From positions 163,746-227,745 of the forward strand of contig NZ_RQRS01000005.1 of NCBI RefSeq assembly GCF_004335085.1: a stretch of DNA of 64,000 nucleotides, written 5' to 3'. This document shows positions 63,875 through 64,000 of the stretch, in pieces. The position numbers and the translations under genes were made by a program. Below the pieces are notes generated by a model, which saw only the letters and a list, made by a program, of their open reading frames with translations, searched no databases and was not told the origin of the DNA. This DNA is from Pedobacter nototheniae. GTDB taxonomy: Bacteria > Bacteroidota > Bacteroidia > Sphingobacteriales > Sphingobacteriaceae. Position 1 is the first letter of the stretch. Every line of letters starts with the position of its first letter.

Positions 63875-64000
63875 GGGTCTGTTCAATAAACTGTGTCATT
63901 GATTAAATCTGTCCTCAAAAAATATAGCAATTTGTGCTTGCATAATTTTCCATCCAGTCACAGGATTTATCCATCCATTTCTATGATTAATAAATACAAG
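63875..64000 (-). mobile_element. IS256-family insertion sequence, right end, partial
   Basis: GGGTCTGTTCAATAAACTG (from 63875) looks like an IS256-family terminal inverted repeat. The minus strand codes 34 residues up to the edge, ending in a stop at 63896-63898, with NGWINPVTGWKIMQAQ as in the C-terminus of mutator-type transposases. The stop sits inside the terminal repeat. The rest of the element lies outside the window. Confidence 0.72.
63896..64000 (-). CDS. IS256-family transposase, C-terminal fragment
   Basis: Thirty-four C-terminal residues are visible, cut by the right edge of the window. WINPVTGWKIMQAQIAIFFE is like the W-P-hydrophobic-W-aliphatic end of IS256 transposases (DDE type). 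It is not truncated on the evidence here; only the window ends. Confidence 0.68.
   Translation of the reverse strand, partial: LVFINHRNGWINPVTGWKIMQAQIAIFFEDRFNQ

Overview
The window looks like a chromosomal stretch from a low-GC Bacteroidota, most likely a Sphingobacteriaceae (Pedobacter-like) bacterium. The reasons are the AT-rich coding, GldC, a LuxC-type acyl-CoA reductase next to FtsE, a CcmE of the Cys/Tyr type, the dihydroorotase DDQVHFREPG signature, DUF3810 and DUF4836-like secreted proteins, and candidate TAnnTTTG promoters. No rRNA, tRNA, CRISPR array or prophage was seen.

Layout. 1-8.9 kb: housekeeping genes (acyl-CoA reductase end, ftsE, grpE-dnaJ, a lipoprotein, a NatAB-like ABC exporter, Ppx/GppA, an acetyltransferase), followed by a 12-copy array of a 21-bp repeat. 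9.3-21 kb: one minus-strand run of eleven genes that reads as a complete L-fucose oxidation operon. A secreted GH95 fucosidase releases fucose, FucP imports it, and a mutarotase, dehydrogenase, lactonase, UxaA-type dehydratase, second dehydrogenase and FAH-type hydrolase convert it to pyruvate plus L-lactate. LutABC then oxidises the lactate to pyruvate. An AraC regulator is divergent from the operon.

22-30 kb: Maf, a Spy-like protein, a universal stress protein with a 24-bp perfect palindrome in its promoter, three copies of a palindrome-rich repeat of about 130 bp, KdsC, IscX, ferredoxin, a DUF2520 protein, and ccmF/ccmE. 30-36.5 kb (plus strand): a lipoprotein, two paralogous secreted proteins and a CPA1 antiporter. 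These lie between ccmEF and gdhA-ccmDCB. 40-48 kb: an MGMT, a DUF421 protein, a cupin, then a tightly packed seven-gene set: SpeD-like, zinc-ribbon membrane protein, 57-aa membrane peptide, DUF350-like, membrane-fused spermidine-synthase-like, Tat-lipoprotein FAD oxidoreductase and a histidine-containing polytopic membrane protein. This set is the best candidate for an under-described system, probably polyamine-related membrane or periplasmic chemistry.

48-64 kb: lipocalin, aldo/keto reductase, GldC, RNA helicase, dihydroorotase, a VapBC-like pair whose toxin is frameshifted, DUF3810 peptidase, MiaE, glycosyltransferase, HscA, an alkylation-repair operon (AraC-MGMT fusion, stand-alone Ada-type zinc domain, AlkB), repeat-rich DNA, a YdcF/SanA-like protein, a hydrolase and an acetyltransferase. 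The right edge is the end of an IS256-family insertion sequence. Several intergenic gaps hold structured dispersed repeats. All assignments come from reading the sequence and recalling family signatures; no database search was run.
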